DNA from: Bradyrhizobium sp. CCBAU 53338
GTDB lineage: Bacteria > Pseudomonadota > Alphaproteobacteria > Rhizobiales > Xanthobacteraceae
Assembly: GCF_015291665.1 (NCBI RefSeq)
Contig: NZ_CP030049.1
Span: forward strand, 496,001 to 560,000
Direction: 5' to 3'
Length of the DNA stretch: 64,000 nt
In this document: positions 22,334-29,715 of the stretch, piece by piece
Numbering within the stretch: the stretch's first letter is position 1
Layout of the letters: every line of letters begins with the position of its first letter
The notes under the pieces: model-generated
Told to the model about the DNA's origin: nothing
Database searches by the model: none
Seen by the model: the letters and a program-made list of their open reading frames with translations, nothing else
Made by a program: the position numbers and the translations under genes

Positions 22334-22809
22334 ACAACTCACGGCACCCTTCGTCTTCGACGGCCCGATCAATGGCGAATGCTTCCGCGCTTACGTGAAG
22401 CACCTGCTCCTGCCGACCTTGCGCGAGGGCGATATCGTCATTCTCGACAATCTCGGAAGCCACAAGTCGAACGCTGTCAGACAGATGATCAAGGCGGCTG
22501 GCGCCAGGCTCTGGTACCTGCCGCCATACTCGCCCGACCTCAACCCGATCGAGCAGGCATTTTCCAAGATCAAACACTGGATGCGGCAAGCCCAGAAGCG
22601 CACCCTCGAGGACACCTGGCGCCATATCGGTCACCTCGTCCAGGAGGTCCAGCCCCGCGAATGCGCCAACTACTTCGCAAACTCAGGTTATGCTTCAATC
22701 AAAATGTGAAACGCTCTAACGAGGACGCGGTCGATATCATCGCAGGACCTGCAACGGACATCCGTCCCGACAAGTCGAGCAAAGCCAGCTTCCCGCAGCC
22801 GTCGTCCTC

Positions 22810-23908
22810 TTAGAATCCATACGGCCGTTCGGCCCAGCGCAGAAGCACTCGAGCATCCCGATTGGGCAAGATGACACGCTGATCGCGGAGGCCCTTGGCG
22901 ATGGTTTGACCAACCTCCGGCTCGACGCGATTGCCATGCGTAATCAGAAAAAACCAGCCGAATGGAACGCCGACTTCACGGTCGATCGCTTCCACGCGGT
23001 CCATCAAGAAATGGACGGACGCACCTCCCACGCCAAGCCTCTCGTCCGGCAGATGAAGGGGACGCGGCACAAATCCAACCTCGCGCGTGCCTTTGTGGTC
23101 GTAGTCGCAAATATCGAGGGCCCAGTGCGCGTAGACGCGTTCAGCCGAGGCGCTCGATTCGTCCCAGTCCTGGAAGAAACGGTTCTCCCGCGGTACGAAC
23201 TCGAACCAGTCCGGCACCAGTTCAAGAAACGGCGTCTCGGTTGTGCCCTCCCGTGTCACTTCACGCACCGCACGACGTTCCATCTCCGGCCGCTGCGCCT
23301 CGCGCCTCTCGCGCTCGAGTCGGGCGCACCGCGTAAGGTAACTCCGAACGTAGATGACGCTGCTGCCCGCGCGCCCAAGCATCCGATAGAGCGGACCCGC
23401 GATGACCTTGTTGTCGGACATCTCTTCGTGCGTGATCCATGACGGATCGAGTAATTCGTCCTTGCCCCAAGGGCGGTACGTCGATTGACGATCGGCCCCG
23501 CACGCGATTCGACTTCCCGGCCGAGACGGATTTGCACATAGTCCGCCGCGCCCGATCCAGTCGGCGCGAAGGCGTAGACCGTCTTACCGCGCCATTCAGA
23601 AGTCTGAAGATCGCTCTGGCGCAATCGCGTCCAGAGCGCGCCGATGTCGCCGTTGTTCTTGGCAAGCTCGGCTTCCATCCACGACCGGTATTCTGCGATC
23701 CGTGTCCCGTCAGCGGCGATCACCGAGCGTCTGTCGCGCCAATACTGGTCATCGATGGCCGCCGTCGAAAATGGGAATCCAGCAAACGTCTCTGTCAGCG
23801 CGGCCGCCAGCGCCGTTTCGTTAGCTCCGATCGGAAGACGGGCGAGGACCGCCTCGATCGTGGCGGGATCGGGCAGTCGTGCGGAACATTCTCCGGAGGC
23901 TCATCCAT
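22810..23908 (-). pseudogene. unrecognised gene, frameshifted
   Basis: A reverse gene of about 360 residues when restored. The first half reads IEAVLARLPIGANETALAAA, then FSTAAIDDQYWRDRRSVIAA and KTVYAFAPTGSGAADYVQIR. After a shift near 23475 it continues WGKDELLDPSWITHEEMSDN, RAGSSVIYVRSYLTRCARLE, and ends near WAERPYGF at 22810. A further indel separates the most likely ATG (23908) from the body. I do not recognise the family. The start overlaps the AbiEii-like remnant upstream, so they were probably one operon. Tryptophan-, aspartate- and arginine-rich; no membrane segments. Confidence 0.5.
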
Positions 23909-24125
23909 GACTTGATCCCATCATCGGAGCCTGTTTCGCCGCGCGCTCGATCTCTTCCATTGACGCCAGGATGTGCTCGAACCGAAGCCCCGCCGCAAGA
24001 TCATTGGCGTCATGTTCGCATAGTCACGCGCGAGCGCGTCGATCGGCGCACGAGGCCGGTTCGCTGTCGTTAAGAAAAGATCGAACTTCTCGCCGGATGA
24101 CCTCCTTGCAAGCTGCGCTGCTCAC
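23901..24125 (-). pseudogene. AbiEii-like nucleotidyltransferase, internally deleted remnant
   Basis: A GTG at 24125 overlaps the stop of the upstream antitoxin-like gene. About 20 residues later the frame must shift to read LTTANRPRAPIDALARDYAN MTPMIL and then LRFEHILASMEEIERAAKQ, which resembles the C-terminal helix of AbiEii-type toxins. The nucleotidyltransferase core (GG and DxD motifs) is absent, so only the ends of the gene remain. The family call rests on the tail and on the neighbour and is tentative. Confidence 0.45.
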
Positions 24126-24790
24126 GAGCCATCCTCCGGTATGGCGTCGTCACGCTCGAGCAAGGGCCTAAGGAAATCCTGCATCCAGATCGGCATAGCT
24201 GACAGACCTGCGCGAAGATCGTCGCGAATCACCCTTCCATGCTGCGGATTTGCAAACAGTCTGTTCAGGAGGTTCACTATTGGCTGTCGATCATACCTAC
24301 TTGTCATCATGTCCTGCATCCAATAGAGCGCCTGCACGACGCGCATGCCTGGACGTCCGGCCCAATAGAGACGGCTGGGCGCTGCCGACTTGAAATGGAT
24401 GACCTGCTTTCCAAGGATGATCGGCTTCAGGCGGGCGTCGATCAGGACCTCGATGCGCGATGGGACGGCCCTGGTGAAGCCGAGATCATTCGCGGTAGTC
24501 ATCCCGTCAACCACGACGCGGGCTTGGTCGCGGCGCGCCACGGCCTTGATGACGGCGCGATAGTCGGGGATTCCCAGCTTGCCCGTGAAATTGCTCTTTC
24601 GCGGCCGGTCGTAGAGGCCACGATCGAAGCGGCGTAGTTCGCCAGCCACGACCAGGCGCTGCAACGCCTTGTCGACGGTCGCACGGCTTCCGAAGTCGGC
24701 GAAATTGTCCATACCTCTGTGGGTGCCGCGTCGATGCGGGCAATGAGCCGCGATCGGAGGTCCGGGGTCGGCTCCTTGAGCGTGTCCGAA
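24122..24790 (-). pseudogene. AbiEi/DUF6088-type antitoxin, N-terminal frameshift
   Basis: The main frame (24712 to 24122) carries the winged-helix domain FADFGSRATVDKALQRLVVA and GELRRFDRGLYDRP, then a long C-terminal domain with VVDGMTTANDLGFTRAVPSR, as in AbiEi/DUF6088 antitoxins. The expected N-terminal helix (PDLRSRLIARIDAAPTEVW) lies in the next frame just upstream, so an indel near 24700 separates them. Internal initiation at 24712 could still give a 196-residue product. The partner toxin directly downstream is gutted. Confidence 0.7.
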
Positions 24791-24891
24791 ATATGATGTA
24801 AATTTCGGTCGGAAGCAACTCAGCTGCGATGGAATCTTTGACTGGAACTCGCCCGTTTTGAGCGGTCAAAGGACCTAAGACCTCGGACCAG

Positions 24892-24943
24892 TTGACGGAC
24901 ACCCGTCTGCACGCATACTGTCCTCAGTCCTAGGACAGAGGAC
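24892..24943 (+). promoter_or_regulatory. promoter plus 24-bp palindromic operator before the HTH-NTase-PP2C operon
   Basis: TTGACG (24892-24897) and CATACT (24914-24919) are spaced 16 bases. Immediately after the -10, positions 24920-24943 form a near-perfect palindrome: GTCCT repeated twice, then AGGAC repeated twice, with a perfect GTCCTAGGAC core and 22 of 24 positions symmetric. It directly abuts the ATG at 24944 and covers the expected start of transcription and the AGAGGA ribosome site. This suits autorepression by the first gene product. Confidence 0.7.
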
Positions 24944-25516
24944 ATGCGCGCGGAACCCATGAAAAGTCAGGATATTGTCGTCCTGCTGAAGCTCGTGTGC
25001 TTGCAGGATCATGAGCACGCCGGCGGGGTAGGCCCCTTTGGCCAAGATGGCGAAGACCCATACTCGGTGCGGGGACTCGAGACGTCCCTCGGAATCAGCA
25101 AAACCGAAGTCGCCGCCTCGATCAAGCGCAGCCTTGCATCGGGTATGGCAATTAAGCGCCCGATGACGAGCCGTCCCGATCCCAATCGCAGGAACCTGCG
25201 CGACTTCATCACATACGGCCTGAAGTTCGTTTTTCCGGCAAGCCCGGGTCCCATGCAGCGCGGCATGCCAACGGCATTCGCCGCCCCGGTCCTGAAGGAC
25301 TTACTCTACAGCGCGGGTAGCCTGATTCATGTTTGGCCTTATGCGCGCGGCCGCGAGATGGGGCAGTCCGTCGCGCCGCTGTTCAAGACTGTGCCGAAAG
25401 CCGCCGAGAGGGATGATCGCCTCTATGCCTATCTGGCTCTCGTCGACGCAATACGGCTCGGCAATCAGCGCGAAGCGAGTCTCGCGGCCAACTTGCTCAA
25501 GGAGAGACTAGGGTGA
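24944..25516 (+). CDS. winged-helix-like regulator, probable antitoxin/autorepressor
   Basis: A 190-residue soluble protein, intact. Its N-terminal half reads QDIVVLLKLVCLQDHE, then YSVRGLETSLGISKTEVAAS IKRSL, a helix-turn-helix with the look of MarR-type winged helices. The rest (GLKFVFPASPGPMQRGMPTA, LIHVWPYARGREMGQS) matches no named domain I know. It ends by overlapping the next gene by four bases. The 24-bp palindrome against its start codon suggests it represses its own operon. Position before a nucleotidyltransferase resembles type IV toxin-antitoxin operons. An alternative ATG lies five codons in. Confidence 0.65.
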   Translation: MRAEPMKSQDIVVLLKLVCLQDHEHAGGVGPFGQDGEDPYSVRGLETSLGISKTEVAASIKRSLASGMAIKRPMTSRPDPNRRNLRDFITYGLKFVFPASPGPMQRGMPTAFAAPVLKDLLYSAGSLIHVWPYARGREMGQSVAPLFKTVPKAAERDDRLYAYLALVDAIRLGNQREASLAANLLKERLG

Positions 25517-26213
25517 CCATCCAGGGGCATCTCAAGGAAATGCTGAAGACAGTCGCCGGCGCACTCGGCGATGAGCTGCGTGCGCGATTGGTCTTCGTCG
25601 GAGGCTGCACAACCGCTCTCTACATAACGGATCCGGTCACCCTCGAAGGAGTCAGATCGACAGATGATGTCGACCTGATCGTGGATCTCGTCGGCTTCCC
25701 GGAGTGGGCAAAGCTGGTGGATCAGTTGCGAACGCAGGGTTTTTCCGAGACACCCGAGGACAATGTCATCTGTCGGATGAAGCTTAATGAACTCAAGGTC
25801 GATTTCATGCCCGACGACGAGAAGATCCTCGGTTTCAGCAATCGTTGGTACGCAAAGGGCATCGAAACAGCTGTTGAGACGCCCCTGGATGATGCCATTA
25901 CGATTCGTCGCCTCACGCCGCCCTTGTTCATCGCAACGAAGCTGGAGGCTTATCGCGGAAGAGGTAGTGGGACCTTATCGGCAGCCGCGACGCCGAGGAC
26001 ATTCTCCTGCTCGTCGACGGGCGGGAGGAACTGCTTGACGAAGTTGCCGCCTCCGATGCAGACATTAGCTCATACATTGCCGAGCAATTCGGAGCGCTGC
26101 TCGCAGATCGCGACTTCGATCATTTCCTCGAAGGAAATATTCGCGGCCCGGTGGGGCGTGCTGACATTGTTCGCGACCGATTCGTTGCATTGAGCCAGTT
26201 GGGCAACGGCTGA
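25513..26213 (+). pseudogene. nucleotidyltransferase (MNT/AbiEii-like), late frameshift
   Basis: The core motifs of the pol-beta-type nucleotidyltransferase fold are clear: LVFVGGCTTALYITDP (GG motif) and VRSTDDVDLIVDL (DxD metal ligands), followed by CRMKLNELKVDFMPDDE and FIATKLEAYRGRG. Near 25968 one indel moves the tail (DLIGSRDAEDILLLVDGREE and on to FDHFLEGNIRGPV) into another frame, ending at 26213. The shifted part is the C-terminal helical domain, so activity is probably lost unless this is a sequencing error. The gene overlaps the regulator by four bases; the phosphatase starts two bases after its stop. Confidence 0.75.
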
Positions 26214-26214
26214 T

Positions 26215-27001
26215 ATGGCGTTTGCAATCCAATGGCACAGCCAGCAGGGAACGAGGACGACCGACAACCGGGATTGCGCCGGGATCGGCATACGCCAGAC
26301 GTCGGCCCTCGCCATAGTGCTCGACGGTTCGACCTCTGGAGCAGAGAGCGGAGCCTTTGCCCACGAGATTGCGCGTCGGATGGTCGATTGGTACGTGTCG
26401 ACCGACGAAAACATCACCGCGGGGGTTCTCACAGCTCAACTTCGCGCGACGCATGCTAAACTGTCGAAACAGTTTCGGAGGGATTCGGCGAGTTACCTTC
26501 TGATGCATGTCGGCGCTGCTCAAACAGCTCTCGTTCTGCACGCAGGCGATTGCCTGGTTGGCCGTCAGGCGCCGGCGGGTCCGATGTCCTGGCTAACCCA
26601 GCCGCACACGCTTGCCAACTCGGTGTCGCAGATGACGATCGGCGACCTTGCGAACGATAGCGGTCGTCATCGCCTCACGCGAAGCTTCCGCTCGCGAGAA
26701 TTCGTCGAGCCAGCTTTCTGTTCAATTGCGCTGGACGACACGCCAGTGCTCGTGGCGACTGACGGGTTCTGGGCCGAGCTGGATCATCGCCAGCAGAGCG
26801 CTTTCATCCATGGTCGCGTTCCGGAGAACGCCGGAGAGAGACGACCGCAGCGTACTTCAGATCACACGACTCGGAAGAGGCGGGTTGTCCAAGGTCTCAC
26901 GGAGCGAGCCTCCTCGCAGAATCTACATGGTCTGCAAGCGCAAAATTGTCGCAAATTTTGCCCCTCTCGATCGAGACAAATTTCGTGGCGTTGAGACGTG
27001 A
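26215..27001 (+). pseudogene. PP2C-like protein phosphatase, frameshifted near the end
   Basis: PP2C motifs appear in order: TTDNRDCAGIGI, LAIVLDGSTSGAESG (metal-binding Asp-Gly), SYLLMHVGAAQTALVLHAGD (Gly-Asp) and VLVATDGFWAEL (Asp-Gly). The frame shifts near 26815; the adjacent frame gives DDRSVLQITRLGRGGLS, containing the final DDxS-type motif, and stops at 27001. Family members dephosphorylate Ser/Thr residues using Mn or Mg. Third gene of a tight operon with the regulator and nucleotidyltransferase, an unusual partner set. All metal ligands up to the shift are kept. Confidence 0.72.
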
Positions 27002-27110
27002 CAGATTTTGTGTGGAATTGACCTGGCATGGACGAGTTTTTGGCTAACGAGATTCTAAATTTCTTCTCTTACGGTGCCCGCGGGCAATTGAAGACCGTGG
27101 AGTGTTCTGG

Positions 27111-27432
27111 ATGTTTGCCAAGTTGATGCTTCGCGTTCGTGGTCAGCTGATTGCGGGTTTTGCAGCGGAATGTGCGATCATAGCGCTCTCATTCGGATAT
27201 GCGGTTTTCGCAGTTAGCGGAGTCTCAACCACCGTCAATGAGATGGTGGGTCTTCGTACGCCGGTTGCGATCGCCAGTGCCGAGTTGGCCGGCAATACCG
27301 TAGTCTTTGTCGCTTCCGAGAAGGCTTCGGCTAACCTAGAGTCGGTTGCCTGCGCCACTGAGCAGATGAGCTCATCAGTGACCGAAATCGGCCGCCAAGT
27401 GTTGGATGCCGCGCGCATTGCGAGCGCCGCGG
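27111..27432 (+). pseudogene. methyl-accepting chemotaxis protein, N-terminal and linker fragment
   Basis: From ATG 27111: MFAKLMLRVRGQLIAGFAAE followed by one transmembrane helix (AIIALSFGYAVFAVSGVS), then VNEMVGLRTPVAIASAELAG of the periplasmic four-helix sensor. It jumps to SANLESVACATEQMSSSVTE IGRQVLDAARIASAAV, the start of the cytoplasmic signalling helices, so most of the sensor and the HAMP region were deleted. It ends where an IS110 fragment begins. A matching C-terminal receptor fragment on the same strand lies at 52668-52924. Confidence 0.75.
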
Positions 27433-27436
27433 TTCG

Positions 27437-27955
27437 ATAGGTGCCGTCGGCGACATTCGGCGCTTTGCCGATCCGACCAGGCTGGTGAGCTACCTGGGGC
27501 TGAACCCGAGCGTCAGGCAGTCTGGCGAGGGCCCCTACCATGGCAGGATCACCAAGCAGGGCTGCGGCCAAGCTCGCGGAATGCTCGTCGAAGCAGCATG
27601 GGCTGTAGCCCGTTCGGCGGGACCGCTGCGTGCATTCCTTCAACGTGTCGCTGCACGACGCGGCAAGCACATCGCGGCAGTCGCGACGGCGCGGAAGCTG
27701 GCGATGATCATCTGGCATATGCTGACCAAGAGCACTGACTAAATCTGGACGAGGCCGGCCCTGCTGGCGCACAAGTTCCGGAGCATCGAACTGCGCGCTG
27801 GACTACCCACCAGCCATGCCAAGCGTGGATCGGCCTATGATACAACATCCCCGCGAAGAGGGCTGAGGAACGAGCAGGCGTGGAATGCGCCGAGAAGGAG
27901 TATACGAGATTGGCGGCCAAAGCCGCGATCCCGACACAGCAAGGCTTCTGCAACA
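27437..27955 (+). pseudogene. IS110-family transposase, C-terminal fragment
   Basis: The transposase_20 domain of IS110/IS116 elements is visible: VGDIRRFADPTRLVSYLGLN, SVRQSGEGPYHGRITKQG, GMLVEAAWAVARSAGPLRAF. A TGA comes after the MLTKSTD block near 27740, then further tail pieces in changed frames (FRSIELRAGLPTSHAKRGSA; ECAEKEYTRLAAKAA). The N-terminal DEDD catalytic half is missing. It abuts a chemotaxis receptor fragment on the left and an IS3 fragment on the right. Confidence 0.8.
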
Positions 27956-27984
27956 TAGGGCTTGTCTACAACATCCGTGTCGGT

Positions 27985-28617
27985 CGGCTTGCCGGGCTGC
28001 GAGAAGTCCAGCATGACGCCGCGCTGGTAGGCCCACAGGTCAAGATCGCGCGACACGAACTCGCTGCCTTGATCGACGCGGATCGTGGCCGGGAAGCCCG
28101 CTTCTTTGCAGGCCCTTTCCAGCACCGCCACGACGTCGGCGCCGCGGAAGGTGAACCGTGGCGCCAGCGCCGGTGAGAACCGTGAGAAGATATCGACGAT
28201 TGTCAGCACGCTAAGCTTGTGTCCTGTTGCCAACTGGTCATGGACGAAGTCCATCGCCCAGGTCTCGTGGATCGCGTCGCCGGCTTGCGATCATCGCGCA
28301 GCTTGACTTTGACGCGGCGCTTGGGCCTTTTTGTTGCGCAATTGCAGGCCCAACTCGCGATAGACGCGCCGGGTCTTGTTCTGGCACGGCGCCCATCCTT
28401 CACGACGCAGCAGCACGTGAACGCGGCGATAACCGTAGCGAATGCGGGCATGACAGGTCTCCTTGATCTTCTGCTCGAGGGCAGCTTGGCCGGAGCGACG
28501 GGACTTGTAGTGGTGGGTCGACCTGTCAAACTAAAACGCCGCACAGGCCCTGCGGATCGAGACCTGCCATTCGTTGCGGACTTCGTCAACCAGCTTGCGC
28601 TTCCGGCAAGGCCTCAT
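27985..28617 (-). pseudogene. IS3-family transposase OrfB, truncated
   Basis: Pieces read VRNEWQVSIRRACAAF, an in-frame stop, HYKSRRSGQAALEQKIKETC, GYRRVHVLLRREGW and then TWAMDFVHDQLATGHKLSVL (first catalytic Asp) and IRVDQGSEFVSRDLDLW (second Asp). It ends at GKPTDTDVVDK, where the Glu-containing block should begin. Internal stops plus loss of the third catalytic residue make it dead. Confidence 0.82.
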
Positions 28618-28880
28618 AGCCTTCGGCGGATCACGTCCTGCGGCATCTCCTTGTCGAGCGACAGGCCCGCGACCAGTTTCTTCAGCTTGCCGTTCTGGGC
28701 CTCGAGCTGCTTCAAGCGCGGCATCTCCGTCGGCAGCAGTCCGTCACACTTCTTCTTCCAGTTGAAGTAGGTCGCTTGGCTGATCCCGACCTTGCGGAAG
28801 ATCTTCGCAGCCGGGACGCCATCGTTGCCCTGCTTCAGGATGAACGCCTTCCGGGCGTCCGAGAACTTCGAGGCCTTCAT
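28614..28880 (-). CDS. IS3-family transposase OrfA
   Basis: An 88-residue HTH protein starting MKASKFSDARKAFILKQGND. The HTH is KIFRKVGISQATYFNWKKK and a coiled-coil tail follows (LKQLEAQNGKLKKLVAGLSL). Full length and intact, but it belongs to an element whose orfB is broken and truncated. Confidence 0.85.
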   Translation of the reverse strand: MKASKFSDARKAFILKQGNDGVPAAKIFRKVGISQATYFNWKKKCDGLLPTEMPRLKQLEAQNGKLKKLVAGLSLDKEMPQDVIRRRL

Positions 28881-28960
28881 CGTCCTTCGCTCCTCCCAGC
28901 CGAGGGGATTCGGCAGCGAAAACTCTAGCCAAAGTGGTCCAGCTTGCCGGCCTCAGATCA

Positions 28961-29595
28961 TGTCGTTGAACCGACACGCACGATGGTTTCACCGAAAGGG
29001 TTAAGTGTTGGCGCCCTGCCTTCGGTCATGAAGCGCTCGAAATTGAGCGATCTTAACGTCGCTACCGTGTTGCCCCGTTGCGAGCGCTTCTAAGCCTGCT
29101 CGTTGTCGTCGCGCTCGCGCACAACCGTTCGGCGCGGCGAAGGACGTTGATCATCGAGAGGAGATCGTCAGCGTCGGCTTCAATGCGGCTCTTCACTCGC
29201 ATCCCAGTCGGAAACTGAAGATGTCGGCGACCGCGTCCAAGACCTGCTCGCCATCTGTCTGGAGCCTCTGATTCCGATCCTGCGGTGTTTGAAAAGGCGG
29301 TAGGCCTGAAGCAGGTGCTCGATTACGACTCGGTCGCCGGATCAGAAGGCCTGGTGCGGCTCGAAATCGTCATGCTCGCGCATGTGAGGGGACTGCGTCG
29401 CAGGCAAGCTCGAGCGGGTCCGTGGGACCATAGGACACCGAGAACCAACAGTCAGAGCTTGGCTCTTTTCGTACCAACGCGTCGCGCTTCAGACAACGTG
29501 TCGGGAGTCGGACGACGCGAAATCATCGCTGGCAAACCAAATGGCCAACTCTTTTCGAATTCCGTCGGCTCTGGGGGCGCGAGCCGAGTGATCTA
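28961..29595. other. stretch without a recognisable gene
   Basis: Short open frames only, the longest forward at 29285-29596 with no recognisable domain. It includes the upstream region of the PurF-like operon. Confidence 0.35.
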
Positions 29596-29600
29596 AGGGC

Positions 29601-29616
29601 TGGTATGGCGCTTGCT
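29601..29616 (+). promoter_or_regulatory. candidate sigma-54 promoter of the PurF-like operon
   Basis: TGGTATGGCGCTTGCT has the invariant GG-N10-GC spacing of -24/-12 promoters and the TTGCT of the -12 element. About 100 bases upstream, TGT-N10-ACG at 29499-29514 is one base from the NifA activator site TGT-N10-ACA. The start codon is 100 bases downstream. The -24 half (TGGTAT) departs from TGGCAC, so this is a candidate only. Confidence 0.4.
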
Positions 29617-29715
29617 TAAAGAGAGGCGGAACCACGTCTACGCCCCCTGGCGATTAAATACCTTCGCCTGCGATGGACCTAGGAGATCGGTTCTTTAGCA
29701 CGAGGAGCTAATAGC

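Larger units (their letters stand above)
20539..22709 (+). pseudogene. IS630 transposase interrupted by group II intron and deletion
   Basis: The N-terminal part starts MVRPISNDLRKRAVSAVAKG with a helix-turn-helix (CRSVAERFGVAVSSVVKWSQ) and reaches the second catalytic Asp-Glu region (GRLVFIDES) at about 20990. The C-terminal part resumes near 22334 with LTAPFVFDGPINGECFRAYV, then VILDNLGSHKSNAVRQ (catalytic Asp) and PPYSPDLNPIEQAFSKIK (catalytic Glu), ending at 22709. Some tens of residues between FIDE and LTAPF are missing, so even intron splicing could not restore the protein. Confidence 0.9.
20448..22716 (+). mobile_element. IS630-family element containing a truncated group II intron
   Basis: Inverted ends are visible: GAGCGGTTCACAGATTTATT at 20448 onward and, reading the right end in reverse from 22716, GAGCGTTTCACATTTTGATT. 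TA dinucleotides flank both sides (20446-20447 and 22717-22718), the signature of IS630/Tc1-mariner insertion. The interior holds a transposase gene interrupted near 20990 by a group II intron whose 3' part is gone. Removing the element restores a neighbouring reading frame, which fixes its boundaries to the base. Confidence 0.92.
20162..22813 (+). pseudogene. small unrecognised gene split by IS630
   Basis: The 5' part (20162-20447) begins with TTG and encodes TIETATIPIVRTPKTNG and so on. Removing the IS630 element and one TA copy joins it in frame to 22719-22813: CCTAACGAG across the junction, VELRP then NEDAVDIIAGPATDIRP, ending TAG at 22813. The restored protein is 126 residues with no internal stop. 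I do not recognise the family. There is no signal peptide or clear membrane segment; the middle is alanine-rich and helical in look, the tail polar and Ser/Pro-rich. It converges on the gene ending at 22810. Confidence 0.65.
27970..28960 (-). mobile_element. IS3-family element, 3' end missing
   Basis: Reverse-strand IS3 element with orfA and part of orfB. Its outer 5' end is TGATCTGAGGCCGGCAAGCT, ending at 28960. The same end (with a few changes) recurs at 38218. The orfB side is cut near 27975, before the last catalytic Glu, where it meets IS110 sequence. No target duplication can be assigned because one end is gone. Confidence 0.82.

Noticed and set aside
29285..29596. Forward open frame upstream of the PurF-like gene
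   Set aside because: No recognisable domain and no ribosome site; treated as non-coding.
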